A stretch of DNA of 64,000 bases from Pusillimonas caeni (lineage in GTDB: Bacteria; Pseudomonadota; Gammaproteobacteria; Burkholderiales; Burkholderiaceae_B), in contig NZ_PDUW01000001.1 of NCBI RefSeq assembly GCF_003545815.1, forward strand, positions 558,001 through 622,000. Direction: 5' to 3'. How positions within the stretch are numbered: the stretch's first letter is position 1; each line of letters begins with the position of its first letter. The notes under the pieces are model-generated. The model made no database searches. It was not told the DNA's origin and was given only the letters and a program-made list of their open reading frames with translations. Below, in pieces: positions 9,216 to 17,713 of the stretch. The position numbers and the translations under genes were made by a program.

Positions 9216-9230
9216 GTACTACAATATTAC
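9216..9230. promoter_or_regulatory. Third, degenerate copy of the GTATTA-N3-TAATAC operator
   Basis: GTACTACAATATTAC is an imperfect palindrome (one mismatched pair) with the same 6-3-6 layout as the two perfect sites at 15035 and 28264. In the reverse orientation the surrounding 21 bases match those sites at about 17 positions. It lies 63 bases before the ABC transporter ATPase start, placing the importer in the same putative regulon. Confidence 0.5.
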
Positions 9231-9292
9231 AATCCCACAAACTGACCGCCGGCTTTGTCCAAGACGAACCGTCTCCCGATCACCGATTTCCT

Positions 9293-10078
9293 ATGACTCG
9301 CATGCCCGCCCCGAACGATCAGCCATTGGTGGAATTCCGCAACGTCGATCTCATGATCAAGGGGCAGGAAATTATCAAGGATCTGAGCTTTACGTTCGGA
9401 GCGGGCGAGTTCGTGTGCGTCATCGGGCCTTCCGGCTGCGGCAAGACCACCACGCTCCGGCTCATCGCCGGGCTCGCTCGGCCGACGGGCGGTTCGGTGT
9501 TCTACGCCGGCGAACCGGTCAAGGGACCGCGCCCCGACGTGGCCGTGGTGTTCCAGGACTATGGCAAGGCCTTGCTGCCGTGGCGCACGGCGGCGGGCAA
9601 TATCCAGCTCGTGCTGGATACCTTCAAAGTGCCTCGCTCGGAACACCGCGCGCGCATCGACGCGCTGCTGGCCAAAGTCGGGCTCGCGGGCAAGAACGAC
9701 GCATACCCCGCCGAAATGTCGGGGGGCATGCAGCAGCGCCTGCAAATCGCGCGCTGCCTAGCTCAGCAGCCGCGCCTGCTGCTGATGGACGAACCCTTCG
9801 GGGCGCTGGACGCAATGACGCGGCAAGCCCTGCAGGACGAAATGCAGTCCATCGTCGCCGACACGGGCACCACTGTGTTCTTTGTCACCCACGATCTCGA
9901 AGAAGCCGCCTACCTTGGCGACCGCGTCATCGGTCTGCTGCCGCACCCCGGCAGGCTGGGCGTGGACCTGGGCTCTACCCTGCCCCGGCCCCGCGACCAG
10001 TTGACGACGCGCGAAACACCCGGCTTTCTGCAGATGCGGCACACGCTTTTCAACTTCATACGCGGGGCGGAGCAATGA
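9293..10078 (+). CDS. NitT/TauT-type ABC transporter ATP-binding protein
   Basis: 261 residues. Walker A is GPSGCGKTT near residue 45, the signature is MSGGMQQRLQIARCL, Walker B is LLLMDEPFGALD, and the switch histidine is in FFVTHDLEEA. The spacing and sequence match the nitrate/sulfonate/taurine (SsuB/TauB) subgroup, which powers import of small organic anions. The stop overlaps the ATG of the first permease (ATGA at 10075). It is the first gene of a four-gene importer operon with two permeases and a binding protein. Confidence 0.95.
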   Translation: MTRMPAPNDQPLVEFRNVDLMIKGQEIIKDLSFTFGAGEFVCVIGPSGCGKTTTLRLIAGLARPTGGSVFYAGEPVKGPRPDVAVVFQDYGKALLPWRTAAGNIQLVLDTFKVPRSEHRARIDALLAKVGLAGKNDAYPAEMSGGMQQRLQIARCLAQQPRLLLMDEPFGALDAMTRQALQDEMQSIVADTGTTVFFVTHDLEEAAYLGDRVIGLLPHPGRLGVDLGSTLPRPRDQLTTRETPGFLQMRHTLFNFIRGAEQ

Positions 10079-10881
10079 CCGCGGCGCGGCGCGACAGCGA
10101 ACCGACTCCTTCCCCCCGCCGCCGCATCGTCCCGCGCGGGCTCCGGCTGCCGCTCGTACTCATCGTGATGTGGGAAGGCTGGTTCACCGTATCGGATTCG
10201 GCCGGCACAAGCCTGGCCCCGCCTTCGCAAATCGCCGCCGCTTTCTTCTCGCTTTGGATGGACGGCTCCATGCTGACGGCCACGCTGCAAACCATCGCCG
10301 CCACCCTGATCGGCCTGGCCATAGGCGGTACGCTGGGCATCGTCAGCGGCCTGTTTCTGGGCCTCTCCCGCAGCTTCGACCGTCTCATGGAAGTCACGGT
10401 GGAGGTCAGCCGCCCGATTCCGCCCGTAGCGCTCATCCCGATCGCGCTGATGATCTTCGGTTTCGGGTACCGGCTCGAAACCAGCATCATCGCGTTCAGC
10501 GTGGTCTGGCCGGTCATGATACTGACCCGCTCCGCGATCAACAGCGTCGAACCCCAGTTGAAGGAGTACGCCAGCCTGTTGCGGCTGAGCCTGTGGGACA
10601 AGATCCGCAAGATCATCCTGCCGGCCACATTGCCCACCCTGTTTGTCGCGCTGAGGCTGGGCGCGAGCATCGCGCTGATCCTGGCCATCACGGTCGAGAT
10701 CACCATCAACCCCATCGGCCTGGGCAGCGGCATCATGACGGCGCGCATGTCTCTGAACCCGGCGTACATGCTGGCCTATCTCGTCTGGATAGGCTTGATC
10801 GGCCTGGCGCTGAACGCCTCGCTGCTTGCCCTGCAGCGCCGCTGGTTCGATTACACCCGCCCCCGGGGAGGCGCGCGATGA
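10075..10881 (+). CDS. NitT/TauT-type ABC transporter permease 1
   Basis: 268 residues from the ATG that overlaps the ATPase stop. After a cationic N-terminus there are about six transmembrane segments. The permease EAA-loop region reads YASLLRLSLWDKIRKIILPATLPTLFV, matching the SsuC/TauC family (binding-protein-dependent transport inner membrane component). The stop overlaps the next permease start (ATGA at 10878). Two different permease genes imply a heterodimeric channel. Confidence in family is high; the substrate is unknown but is likely the aromatic compound handled by the neighbouring enzymes. Confidence 0.93.
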   Translation: MTAARRDSEPTPSPRRRIVPRGLRLPLVLIVMWEGWFTVSDSAGTSLAPPSQIAAAFFSLWMDGSMLTATLQTIAATLIGLAIGGTLGIVSGLFLGLSRSFDRLMEVTVEVSRPIPPVALIPIALMIFGFGYRLETSIIAFSVVWPVMILTRSAINSVEPQLKEYASLLRLSLWDKIRKIILPATLPTLFVALRLGASIALILAITVEITINPIGLGSGIMTARMSLNPAYMLAYLVWIGLIGLALNASLLALQRRWFDYTRPRGGAR

Positions 10882-11651
10882 CACGCTACCTGAACAGCCT
10901 CGGCTGGAAAACGGCCAGCGTACTGGTCTGGTGCGCGCTGCTGCTGCTCTGGCAGCTCATCGCCGACGCCGGACTGGTGCCGCGCATCTTCCTGCCCGGG
11001 CCCGACGCCACCTGGGCGGCCCTGATGCGCGGACTGGAAAGCGGGCGCATGACCGGCATGCTGCTGGCCACGACTGAACGCATGCTTCTGGGATGGCTGC
11101 TGGCTTCGCTGGCCGGCATCGCCCTGGGCGCAGTCATCGGCATGTCCGGCACGCTGCGCGCCTACCTGGAGCCGACGCTCGAAGCCCTGCGCCCCCTGCC
11201 CTCGTCAGCCATCATTCCCGTGGCCATCGCCTTGTTCGGCCTGGGCGACGGCATGGTCTACACCGTCATCTGCTTCGGCGCGCTCTGGCCCATGCTGCTG
11301 TCCACGATACACGGCTTTTCCAGCGTGGAACGCACGCTCTATGAGTTCGCGCACAGCATCGGCATGTCGCGCATGCAAATCATCATGCGCATCGCCCTGC
11401 CCAGCTCGATGCCGGAAATACTCGCGGGCATGCGCGTCAGCCTGACCATCACGCTGATCCTCACCATCGTGGTCGAGATGCTGGCGGGACAGCCGGGGCT
11501 GGGCACATGGATATTGCTGGCCGGCCGCGCCTACCGGGCGCCCGACGTTTTCGCCGGCATCCTGCTGCTCGGCGCCCTGGGCTATGCGAGTTCTTTGCTT
11601 TTTTCCATCACCGACCGGTTCCTGTTGCGCTGGCGCCGCCAGACGGCATGA
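10878..11651 (+). CDS. NitT/TauT-type ABC transporter permease 2
   Basis: 257 residues with about six hydrophobic segments. The EAA-loop reads FAHSIGMSRMQIIMRIALPSSMPEIL, again of the SsuC/TauC type. It overlaps permease 1 by four bases and is followed by the binding protein after 37 bases. With permease 1 it should form the inner-membrane pore. Confidence 0.93.
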   Translation: MTRYLNSLGWKTASVLVWCALLLLWQLIADAGLVPRIFLPGPDATWAALMRGLESGRMTGMLLATTERMLLGWLLASLAGIALGAVIGMSGTLRAYLEPTLEALRPLPSSAIIPVAIALFGLGDGMVYTVICFGALWPMLLSTIHGFSSVERTLYEFAHSIGMSRMQIIMRIALPSSMPEILAGMRVSLTITLILTIVVEMLAGQPGLGTWILLAGRAYRAPDVFAGILLLGALGYASSLLFSITDRFLLRWRRQTA

Positions 11652-11688
11652 TCTTGCAGCAATACTTTCATTCCTAGAGAGATATTCC

Positions 11689-12648
11689 ATGAAGACAACC
11701 CTCAGCGCGGTCCGCCGCCTCGCCTATGTTTTCGGCCTCGCCTGTGCGGGCGTTGCCGCCGTCGCCTCGGCTGCCCAACAGAAAGTGCAGCTGGGCGTGC
11801 CGCCCATCGGCGACTACATCGCCGTCTACGTCGCCTACGACGAAGGCATCTACGCCAAACACGGTCTGGACGTCACACTGCACCCGATAGGCATTTCCTC
11901 CTTGACGACCGCGGGCCTGCTGTCGAAATCGCTGGACGTAGCCGCCTTGTCGGTGCCCGACACGATACAAGCGGTGGACAGCGGCATAGACCTGGTCACC
12001 TTCGCCGGCCTGGGTGTGCTGGCCGCCGAGACCGAGGGCGGCACGCGCGTCGGCGTGGTCGCTCCGCCGGACTCCAGGATCGAATCCGCCGCCGACTACA
12101 AGGGCAAGACGGTCGGCGTTCCCGCGCTGGGCGGCCTGCTGCACATCATGTTCCAGCACTACCTGGGCCAGAACGGCGTTTCGTACGAGGACGTGACCTT
12201 CATCGAACTCGCCGTGCCGTCGCACTTCGACGCGATCAAGAGCGCCAGCGTCGACGCCGTGGTCACCGTCGATCCGATGCTGGTGCGCCTGGTCAACACC
12301 AGGGCCGGCAAGCAGGTGGTGTCCCTCAATGGCACGGTGCCGCCCAAGACCCTGACGAGCATCATCGCGTCCACGCGCGACTATGCCCAGCAGAATCCCC
12401 AGGTGGTGGAAGCCATGCGCAAGGCTTTGGACGAAGCGACCGAACTGTCCATCACCGATCACGAGAAAACGCGCGCGGCCATGGTCAAGTACCTGAAGCT
12501 GCCCGCCCCGGTAGCCGCGACGATAGACATGCCGCTGACACTGGAAACGGGCATCTCGGTCGAGCAGATGAACTGGTGGCGGGACGTCATGCGCGAGCAG
12601 AAGCTGATCGATGGCCGCGACGATCTGAGCAAGACCATACTGCCCTGA
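11689..12648 (+). CDS. NitT/TauT-type ABC transporter substrate-binding protein
   Basis: 319 residues from the ATG at 11689; the frame extends upstream to 11584, but the signal peptide (MKTTLSAVRRLAYVFGL... ending ASA-A) begins here after AGAGAG. The mature protein matches the NMT1/SsuA-like fold: AVYVAYDEGIYAKHGLDV, AADYKGKTVGVPALGG and VTVDPMLVRL. It captures the ligand in the periplasm for the ABC importer encoded directly upstream. Unlike the other binding proteins in this window, this one has its complete transporter. The gene ends at a strong hairpin shared with the convergent oxidoreductase gene. Confidence 0.92.
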   Translation: MKTTLSAVRRLAYVFGLACAGVAAVASAAQQKVQLGVPPIGDYIAVYVAYDEGIYAKHGLDVTLHPIGISSLTTAGLLSKSLDVAALSVPDTIQAVDSGIDLVTFAGLGVLAAETEGGTRVGVVAPPDSRIESAADYKGKTVGVPALGGLLHIMFQHYLGQNGVSYEDVTFIELAVPSHFDAIKSASVDAVVTVDPMLVRLVNTRAGKQVVSLNGTVPPKTLTSIIASTRDYAQQNPQVVEAMRKALDEATELSITDHEKTRAAMVKYLKLPAPVAATIDMPLTLETGISVEQMNWWRDVMREQKLIDGRDDLSKTILP

Positions 12649-12650
12649 CG

Positions 12651-12678
12651 CCCATTCCGTCCGGACGGACGGAATGGG
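12651..12678. terminator. Strong hairpin between convergent genes
   Basis: CCCATTCCGTCC (12651-12662) and GGACGGAATGGG (12667-12678) form a perfect 12-bp stem with a 4-base loop, three bases after the binding-protein stop and before the end of the convergent oxidoreductase. There is no clear U-run, so it may act as a transcript-stabilising or bidirectional terminator stem. Confidence 0.6.
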
Positions 12679-12702
12679 GCCGCTCGCCCTGCGGGCCGCT
12701 TG

Positions 12703-13716
12703 CTAATCCGGACGCAGGCAAAGCTTGCAAAGCAGGTTTCCGGCATCAAGCGCGCGATGCGCGTCGGCGACGCGAGACAAAGGAAAGATCTCCCCCGCCG
12801 ACAGCAGGGGCTGCGTCCCGAGCCAGTCAAGCATCGCCTGGGTCGCCTGCTCGAAATGCGGCGTGGCGAGATAGTCGGCGGCGGAGAAAAGCTTGAGCGT
12901 CCAGGTCTTGTTGACGTCGAACGGTTCGAGCGGCGTCTTTCCGGCAACATAGCCATACAGAATGACTTCGCCGCAAGGCTTCACAATCAGCGGATCGCGA
13001 TTGACCGTTTCACCGCCCACCCCGTTGAAGGAAAAATCGACGCCTCCGCCGGTGGCGCAGAGAACAGAATCCACATAGTCGTGGGCAAGCGTGTCTATCG
13101 CTCGCGTAGCGCCGTTGGCGAGGCAGAAGTCCGCTTCGCGCCGGCCGCGGCATATGGCGGTCACATCGCAATCGAGCGCCGCCAATATCTGCGTGACCAT
13201 CGTCCCCATGCCGCCCGCCGCGCCATGGATGGCGACGGAAGCACCGCAGGGCACTTTTGCAAGGGCATGCACGACAAGGTGCGCCAGGCGGAAGTTGGCA
13301 AGGTAAACAAGCCCTTGATCGAACGCCACGTTCTCGGGCAGCTTGATCAGGTCCGCGGCCGGCTTGGGCGCGCCGCCAACCGAAGCCAGTACGTATTCAG
13401 CATAGCATCCGCCCGCGTGCACGATTGCCATGACGCGATCGCCGGGTAGAAAATCCGCAACCGCCTGCCCGCACGCGACGACCGTTCCCGCGACCTCCCG
13501 GCCCGGGAACCACGGCAATCGCGTAGGCTTGAAATAGCTTCCCTTCCGCGCCTCGGCATCCGCGTAGAGTATCCCGGCGAGCTCTGTACGAATCAACACA
13601 TCATGCGGTCCTGCCACGGGCACGGGTTGTTCTACGACATGCAGGTTTTCGGGCGGCCCTGTTTCATCGAGGCGGACGGCACGCATGGTAAGTGGCAGCA
13701 TTTCTGAATGGCTCAT
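12703..13716 (-). CDS. Zinc-independent MDR-family alcohol dehydrogenase/quinone oxidoreductase
   Basis: 337 residues from the ATG at 13716, chosen because alignment to the family begins at MRAVRLDETGPPENL. The GroES-like domain includes GREVAGTVVACG, and the Rossmann fold carries the NADPH motif HGAAGGMGT. VDFSFNGVGGE is typical of the QOR/crotonase-reductase-like branch. No structural zinc cysteine cluster is seen, pointing to an NADPH-dependent enoyl or quinone reductase. It ends the minus-strand unit that starts with the ferredoxin reductase (stop 35 bases upstream), so it is probably induced with the oxygenase. Confidence 0.85.
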   Translation of the reverse strand: MSHSEMLPLTMRAVRLDETGPPENLHVVEQPVPVAGPHDVLIRTELAGILYADAEARKGSYFKPTRLPWFPGREVAGTVVACGQAVADFLPGDRVMAIVHAGGCYAEYVLASVGGAPKPAADLIKLPENVAFDQGLVYLANFRLAHLVVHALAKVPCGASVAIHGAAGGMGTMVTQILAALDCDVTAICRGRREADFCLANGATRAIDTLAHDYVDSVLCATGGGVDFSFNGVGGETVNRDPLIVKPCGEVILYGYVAGKTPLEPFDVNKTWTLKLFSAADYLATPHFEQATQAMLDWLGTQPLLSAGEIFPLSRVADAHRALDAGNLLCKLCLRPD

Positions 13717-13751
13717 GAATATATCGATGGATTGAAGTTCTTCAAGAAGGG

Positions 13752-15026
13752 TCAGGCCCTGGCGGCATAGTGATGGCTGAGGTCTTCCTCCACATTCCGG
13801 ATCACCTCGTCGGGCACGGAAGCATGAGCCGACACCAGCGGCTTGTATTTGCGCAGCTCTCGTGCCGCATTGACGGCGGTCAGGCCACATATGCCGTCTT
13901 CGTCCACGTGAAAGACGATGAAGCTGCCGCTTCGCGCATCGCCCCGCACCACGTCCCGCACGCCCATCGGACTACCGAACACCAAGACGCTGTAGTCGTA
14001 CTGATCGGTCCAGTACGACATGGGTTCGGCATATGCATCATCGGCGCCGAGCATGCAGCGCGCCACGTGGCCGCCATGGCTTATGGCATGCTGCCACGTC
14101 TCTTCGCGCCGATAGGCGCCATGAAGCTCGTTGTAGTGAAAAGCCACCTCGCCCGCGGCATATACGTCGGCAATGTTCGTGCGGCCCCGCCCGTCGACCC
14201 GGACGCCCTCGGGCGCCGTGTCGATGCCGGCGCTTCGGGCCAGTTCGCTGTTGGGAACAACGCCGGCGCCGACCACCACGAGGTCGGCATGCAAGCACGT
14301 TTCGTCGGAAAGGCGCACTTCGTACCCGTCGGCGGCGGGATTCGCCTCGATGATCCGCACGCCGCAACGGATGTCCACGCCATGGCGCGCATGCGCATCC
14401 GACAGAAAATCGGCCAGAGCCGGGCTTGCCGCGCGCGCCAGGGGCCGCGCCCCGAGTTCGATCACCGTCACCTTCAGACCCCTCTGCACGGCTACGGCGG
14501 CCACTTCCAGGCCGATGATGCCTGCGCCGACCACGAGTACATGTCCGGCCACATGCGCCATTTCCTGGCGCAGCCTCGACGAATCATCGAGCTCGCGCAG
14601 ATAGTGCACGCGGGCGGCCCCATGGGGAAACCGCTCGACCTGGCGTACGCGGGATCCTGTGGCCAGCAGCAGTTTTTGATAGGCAAGGCTCGAGCCGTCC
14701 GACAAGGCCACTTGCTTCCTGGCGACATCGATGGCGTCTGCGGCAACGCCAAGGCGCAGGTCGATGCGCTGCTCGTCGTAGAAATCGCGATCGCGCAATA
14801 GCAGCTTTTCCGGCGGCACGGCCTCTCGCAGCGCCTCCTTCGACAGCGGCGGCCTGTCGTAAGGCATCGCCTTCTCTTGGCTCAATAGCACGATTTCCCC
14901 TTTCCACCCCTCCGCCCGAAGCGCCTCGGCCGCGCTGATACCCGTCAGGCCGGCGCCGACGATGACGATCGGCGAATTGTCATGTTGCTGGTTCACGAAC
15001 TTGTTCCTCATCCTGTTGTGGCTCAT
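13752..15026 (-). CDS. Ferredoxin--NAD(P)+ reductase component of the Rieske oxygenase system
   Basis: 424 residues. FAD-binding GAGLTGISAAEAL occurs near residue 23, and the NAD-binding GAGIIGLEVAAVAV near residue 165. The ring-hydroxylating reductase hallmark MPYDRPPLSKE is present, and IADVYAAGEVA binds the flavin. It belongs to the class III (BphA4/HcaD-like) reductases that pass electrons from NADH to a Rieske ferredoxin. It is divergent from the ferredoxin gene at 15089 and shares the palindromic operator at 15035. An alternative ATG lies at 15008. The terminal oxygenase lies two genes into the divergent operon, completing the three-component system. Confidence 0.92.
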   Translation of the reverse strand: MSHNRMRNKFVNQQHDNSPIVIVGAGLTGISAAEALRAEGWKGEIVLLSQEKAMPYDRPPLSKEALREAVPPEKLLLRDRDFYDEQRIDLRLGVAADAIDVARKQVALSDGSSLAYQKLLLATGSRVRQVERFPHGAARVHYLRELDDSSRLRQEMAHVAGHVLVVGAGIIGLEVAAVAVQRGLKVTVIELGARPLARAASPALADFLSDAHARHGVDIRCGVRIIEANPAADGYEVRLSDETCLHADLVVVGAGVVPNSELARSAGIDTAPEGVRVDGRGRTNIADVYAAGEVAFHYNELHGAYRREETWQHAISHGGHVARCMLGADDAYAEPMSYWTDQYDYSVLVFGSPMGVRDVVRGDARSGSFIVFHVDEDGICGLTAVNAARELRKYKPLVSAHASVPDEVIRNVEEDLSHHYAARA

Positions 15027-15034
15027 GTATGTTT

Positions 15035-15049
15035 GTATTATAGTAATAC
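15035..15049. promoter_or_regulatory. Perfect palindromic operator GTATTA-TAG-TAATAC (copy 1)
   Basis: The 15-bp palindrome lies in the 62-bp divergent gap between the ferredoxin reductase and ferredoxin genes, within a 24-base block (15029-15052) repeated exactly at 28258-28281. Size and symmetry suit a GntR-FCD dimer; the GntR gene at 18565 is the nearest candidate. With such a short gap, binding would block both promoters. Confidence 0.75.
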
Positions 15050-15088
15050 CAAATCAGCCTAGTCACCAAAATATAGAGGCAAGAAAAC

Positions 15089-15406
15089 ATGACTCAATCT
15101 CGAGTACTGCTCTGCAAAGTTTCGGAACTTCCGCCCGGCCAGATGAAGCGGGTGGACATAGAGGGGCACGATCCCATGGTGTTGTGCAACGCCGAAGGTG
15201 TATTCCATCTGCTCGACGACGAATGCACCCATGCCATCGCGTCCTTGTCGGAAGGAGATCTGGAAGAACACCAACTGTACTGTCCGCTGCACGGCGGCAG
15301 TTTCGACGTTCGCACGGGCAAGGCGACCGGGCTGCCCTGCAAGCAGGCCATCCGCACTTTCCCCGTAGATGTCTATGACGACGGCGTGTGGTTCAGCAAA
15401 CCATAA
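15089..15406 (+). CDS. Rieske-type [2Fe-2S] ferredoxin of the ring-hydroxylating oxygenase
   Basis: 105 residues, the usual size for a BphA3/CarAc-like ferredoxin. The Rieske cluster ligands are C46-T-H48 and C65-P-L-H68 (CPLHGG). It carries electrons from the reductase (divergent gene) to the oxygenase encoded 37 bases downstream. It is the first gene of the plus-strand catabolic operon and directly follows the shared operator. Confidence 0.95.
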   Translation: MTQSRVLLCKVSELPPGQMKRVDIEGHDPMVLCNAEGVFHLLDDECTHAIASLSEGDLEEHQLYCPLHGGSFDVRTGKATGLPCKQAIRTFPVDVYDDGVWFSKP

Positions 15407-15443
15407 GCGCGTCTTCCCCACATACACTTTTAGAGGTCACACA

Positions 15444-16604
15444 ATGTCAGAAACACCGCTGGTCAATCCAGAAGTCGCCAACATGGTGGGCGACTGGCGA
15501 GGCTACGTAGAAGCCAAACTGGGATTCCGCAATCATTGGTACCCGGTGCGATTTTCCAAGGAGCTCGAAGAAGGCTCCGTGGAAGTCATCAAACTGCTCG
15601 GCGAGCAGCTGCTGCTCAAGCGCATCGACGGCAAAGTCTATGCCATGCGCGACCGATGTCTGCACCGCGGCGTGCCGCTTTCGCAAAAGGTCGAGTGCTA
15701 TTCCAAAGACACCATCACCTGCTGGTATCACGGCTACACCTATCGCTTCCAGACCGGCGAGCTGGTCAACATCCTGGCCGCTCCCGACAGCCGCCTCATC
15801 GGCCGCCGCAAGATCACGACCTACCCTGTGCAAGAGGCCAAGGGCCTGATCTTCGTTTTCCTGGGCGACGAAGACATGGTTCACGATCTGTCCTGCGACG
15901 TGCCCCCCGGCTTTCTCGACGACGATGTGATGATTCTCGGCAAGCATCGAGTGGTGAACTCCAATTGGCGACTGGGCGCCGAGAACGGCTTCGACTCGCT
16001 GCACATCTTCATTCACAAAGACTCCACGCTGCGCCACTTCCGCACCTTCAACTTTCCGCTGGGGCATACCTGCCTGCCCGGCGCCGTCACCCTGCACGAA
16101 GACGCAGACGGGCCCAAAGGCGTGACCGACGACTTTTCCAAGCATCATGCAGTCTGGGAAGGCATCATCGACGGCGAAGTGGTCATACGCGGTCCGCGCT
16201 CGGAAAACGTCAGCGGAACCTCCGCTTCGGCGGGAACCTCCATCTGGCTGCCCGGCGTGCTCAAGGTCGACTCCTTCCCTGTGGCCGGTACGACCCAATT
16301 CGAATGGTATGTGCCCATCGACGAAGGCACCCATCTGTATGTCCAGACCGTCGGCTCCAAGGTCTCCAGCGAAGAGGACAAGAACCGCTTTGAAGATCTG
16401 TACGAGCGCATCCTGCTGCCTCACGGGCTGGACGGCTTCAATGCCGACGACATCTGGGCGCGCGAAGTGACCGAGCCTTTTTACGCCGACGACTTCGGCT
16501 GGGTCGACGAAATGCTCTGCGAAACCGACTCCACCCTTCTGGAGTGGCGCCGCGTCGCCAGCCGCCACGGCCGCGGAATCCAAACCCTCGAGAACCTGCG
16601 CTAG
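15444..16604 (+). CDS. Rieske non-heme iron oxygenase, CarAa/OxoO-like terminal component
   Basis: 386 residues from the ATG at 15444 (a longer frame starts at 15369 inside the ferredoxin). Rieske ligands are C72/H74 (CLHRG) and C93/H96 (CWYHG). The mononuclear iron site has H187 and H191 in GFDSLHIFIH, the bridging D184, and a late aspartate in FNADDIWARE near 335. Segments such as GFRNHWYPV, SIWLPGVLKV and QFEWYVPIDE are, from memory, hallmarks of the homotrimeric group with carbazole 1,9a-dioxygenase CarAa and 2-oxoquinoline 8-monooxygenase. No beta-subunit gene follows, consistent with an alpha-only enzyme. It should add O2 to a benzo ring of a nitrogen heteroaromatic or arylamine; the exact substrate is unproven. 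Confidence 0.88.
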   Translation: MSETPLVNPEVANMVGDWRGYVEAKLGFRNHWYPVRFSKELEEGSVEVIKLLGEQLLLKRIDGKVYAMRDRCLHRGVPLSQKVECYSKDTITCWYHGYTYRFQTGELVNILAAPDSRLIGRRKITTYPVQEAKGLIFVFLGDEDMVHDLSCDVPPGFLDDDVMILGKHRVVNSNWRLGAENGFDSLHIFIHKDSTLRHFRTFNFPLGHTCLPGAVTLHEDADGPKGVTDDFSKHHAVWEGIIDGEVVIRGPRSENVSGTSASAGTSIWLPGVLKVDSFPVAGTTQFEWYVPIDEGTHLYVQTVGSKVSSEEDKNRFEDLYERILLPHGLDGFNADDIWAREVTEPFYADDFGWVDEMLCETDSTLLEWRRVASRHGRGIQTLENLR

Positions 16605-16620
16605 GACGAAGGATCGCCAA

Positions 16621-17442
16621 ATGAACATATCTTCCTGCTTTATCCAAGCCAACCGCATCCGCACGCATTACCTCGAAGCCGGCAGCGGCGCCCCGCTGCT
16701 TCTACTGCACGGCGGCGGCGCCGGCGCCGACAGCGTAGGCAACTGGAAGGAGTGCATCAAGATCCTGGCAAAGCGCTATCGAGTCATCGCGCCCGACATG
16801 GTGGGCTTCGGCAAGACCGACAAGCCTTCACCCGAGAACTTCACCTACGACCAGAAAAGCCGCAACGACCATATCGTCGCCTTCATCGAAGCCCTGGGCC
16901 TGACCAAGGTCGCCGTCGTCGGCAATTCGATGGGCGGCGCCACGGCGCTGGGCGTAGCCTTGCAGCGCCCCGAGCTGCTCGACCGCATCGTGCTGATGGG
17001 CAGCGCCGGACTGGCCATCCCGCCCGTTCCTTCCCCTCATCTGCAGCACACGCTCAATTACGACTTCACGCTCGAGGGAATGCGGCGGGTCATCGAAGGG
17101 CTGACTTCGCCCCGATTCAAGCCCACGGTGGAAATGATCCGGTATCGCTACGAATTGATGACGGACCCCGCGGCGGCCGAAGCGCTCAAGGCGATCAATG
17201 CCGAAACGAAGAAAGGCACCCTGGTCTACGACGAGGACGCGCTGCGCACGATTAAGCATCCTGTGCTGGTGGTGAACGGCAAAGAAGACGGCGTGTCGCC
17301 CATTGCGCGCGCGCTGCGCTTCCTGGAACTGCTCGAGAACAGCCGCGGCTATATCGTGCCGCACTGCGGCCACTGGGCCATGATCGAAACCACGGCCGAA
17401 TTCTGCTCCGTGGTCGAGAACTTCCTGGCCCTGGAGTTTTGA
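16621..17442 (+). CDS. Alpha/beta hydrolase of the meta-cleavage type (MhpC/BphD/CarC-like)
   Basis: 273 residues, the usual length for C-C bond hydrolases of extradiol pathways. The catalytic triad is visible: S103 in GNSMGG, D223 in GKEDG and H251 in HCGHW. HGGGAGADS near residue 30 supplies the oxyanion hole. Such enzymes split 2-hydroxy-6-oxo-hexa-2,4-dienoates into 2-hydroxypenta-2,4-dienoate and a carboxylic acid. It sits between the oxygenase and the extradiol dioxygenase genes, and the downstream hydratase/aldolase genes at 28301-31141 would use its dienoate product. The acid released is not known. Confidence 0.9.
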   Translation: MNISSCFIQANRIRTHYLEAGSGAPLLLLHGGGAGADSVGNWKECIKILAKRYRVIAPDMVGFGKTDKPSPENFTYDQKSRNDHIVAFIEALGLTKVAVVGNSMGGATALGVALQRPELLDRIVLMGSAGLAIPPVPSPHLQHTLNYDFTLEGMRRVIEGLTSPRFKPTVEMIRYRYELMTDPAAAEALKAINAETKKGTLVYDEDALRTIKHPVLVVNGKEDGVSPIARALRFLELLENSRGYIVPHCGHWAMIETTAEFCSVVENFLALEF

Positions 17443-17443
17443 C

Positions 17444-17710
17444 ATGGACACCGCTCCACCGGGCGTGCATGCGATGATCGAGCACCTGATCGCCGTGCCG
17501 CAGGATCGCGCGCTGATACGCACCAGCCCCGAAACGCTCTTCGAGCGTTTCGGCGTGCCGAAGGATGTCTGGCCCGTGCTGCGCACGGGCGGCCGCGACG
17601 ATCTTGCCGCGTTGCGCATCCAGGGCAATCTCGTCATCAAGTGGCTGATCTGGTCGGGCCGCCCGACCGTCGCCGTATTCCCTATCAGCTATTACTTCGA
17701 TCGGAGATAA
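17444..17710 (+). CDS. Small (LigA/CarBa-like) subunit of class III extradiol dioxygenase
   Basis: 88 residues. The motif pattern (ERFGVPKDVWPVL..., ALRIQGNLVIKWLIW) matches the all-helical LigA-like small subunits of protocatechuate 4,5-dioxygenase and of CarBaBb-type aminobiphenyldiol dioxygenases. It has no catalytic metal ligands and structurally covers the large subunit's active site. It starts one base after the hydrolase stop and ends three bases before the large-subunit ATG, so translation is tightly linked. Confidence 0.85.
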   Translation: MDTAPPGVHAMIEHLIAVPQDRALIRTSPETLFERFGVPKDVWPVLRTGGRDDLAALRIQGNLVIKWLIWSGRPTVAVFPISYYFDRR

Positions 17711-17713
17711 CCC

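Noticed and set aside
10170-11077. Long plus-strand frames overlapping the ABC permeases
   Set aside because: They are alternative-frame shadows; the true permeases start at the ATGA overlaps at 10075 and 10878 and have normal membrane profiles and EAA loops.
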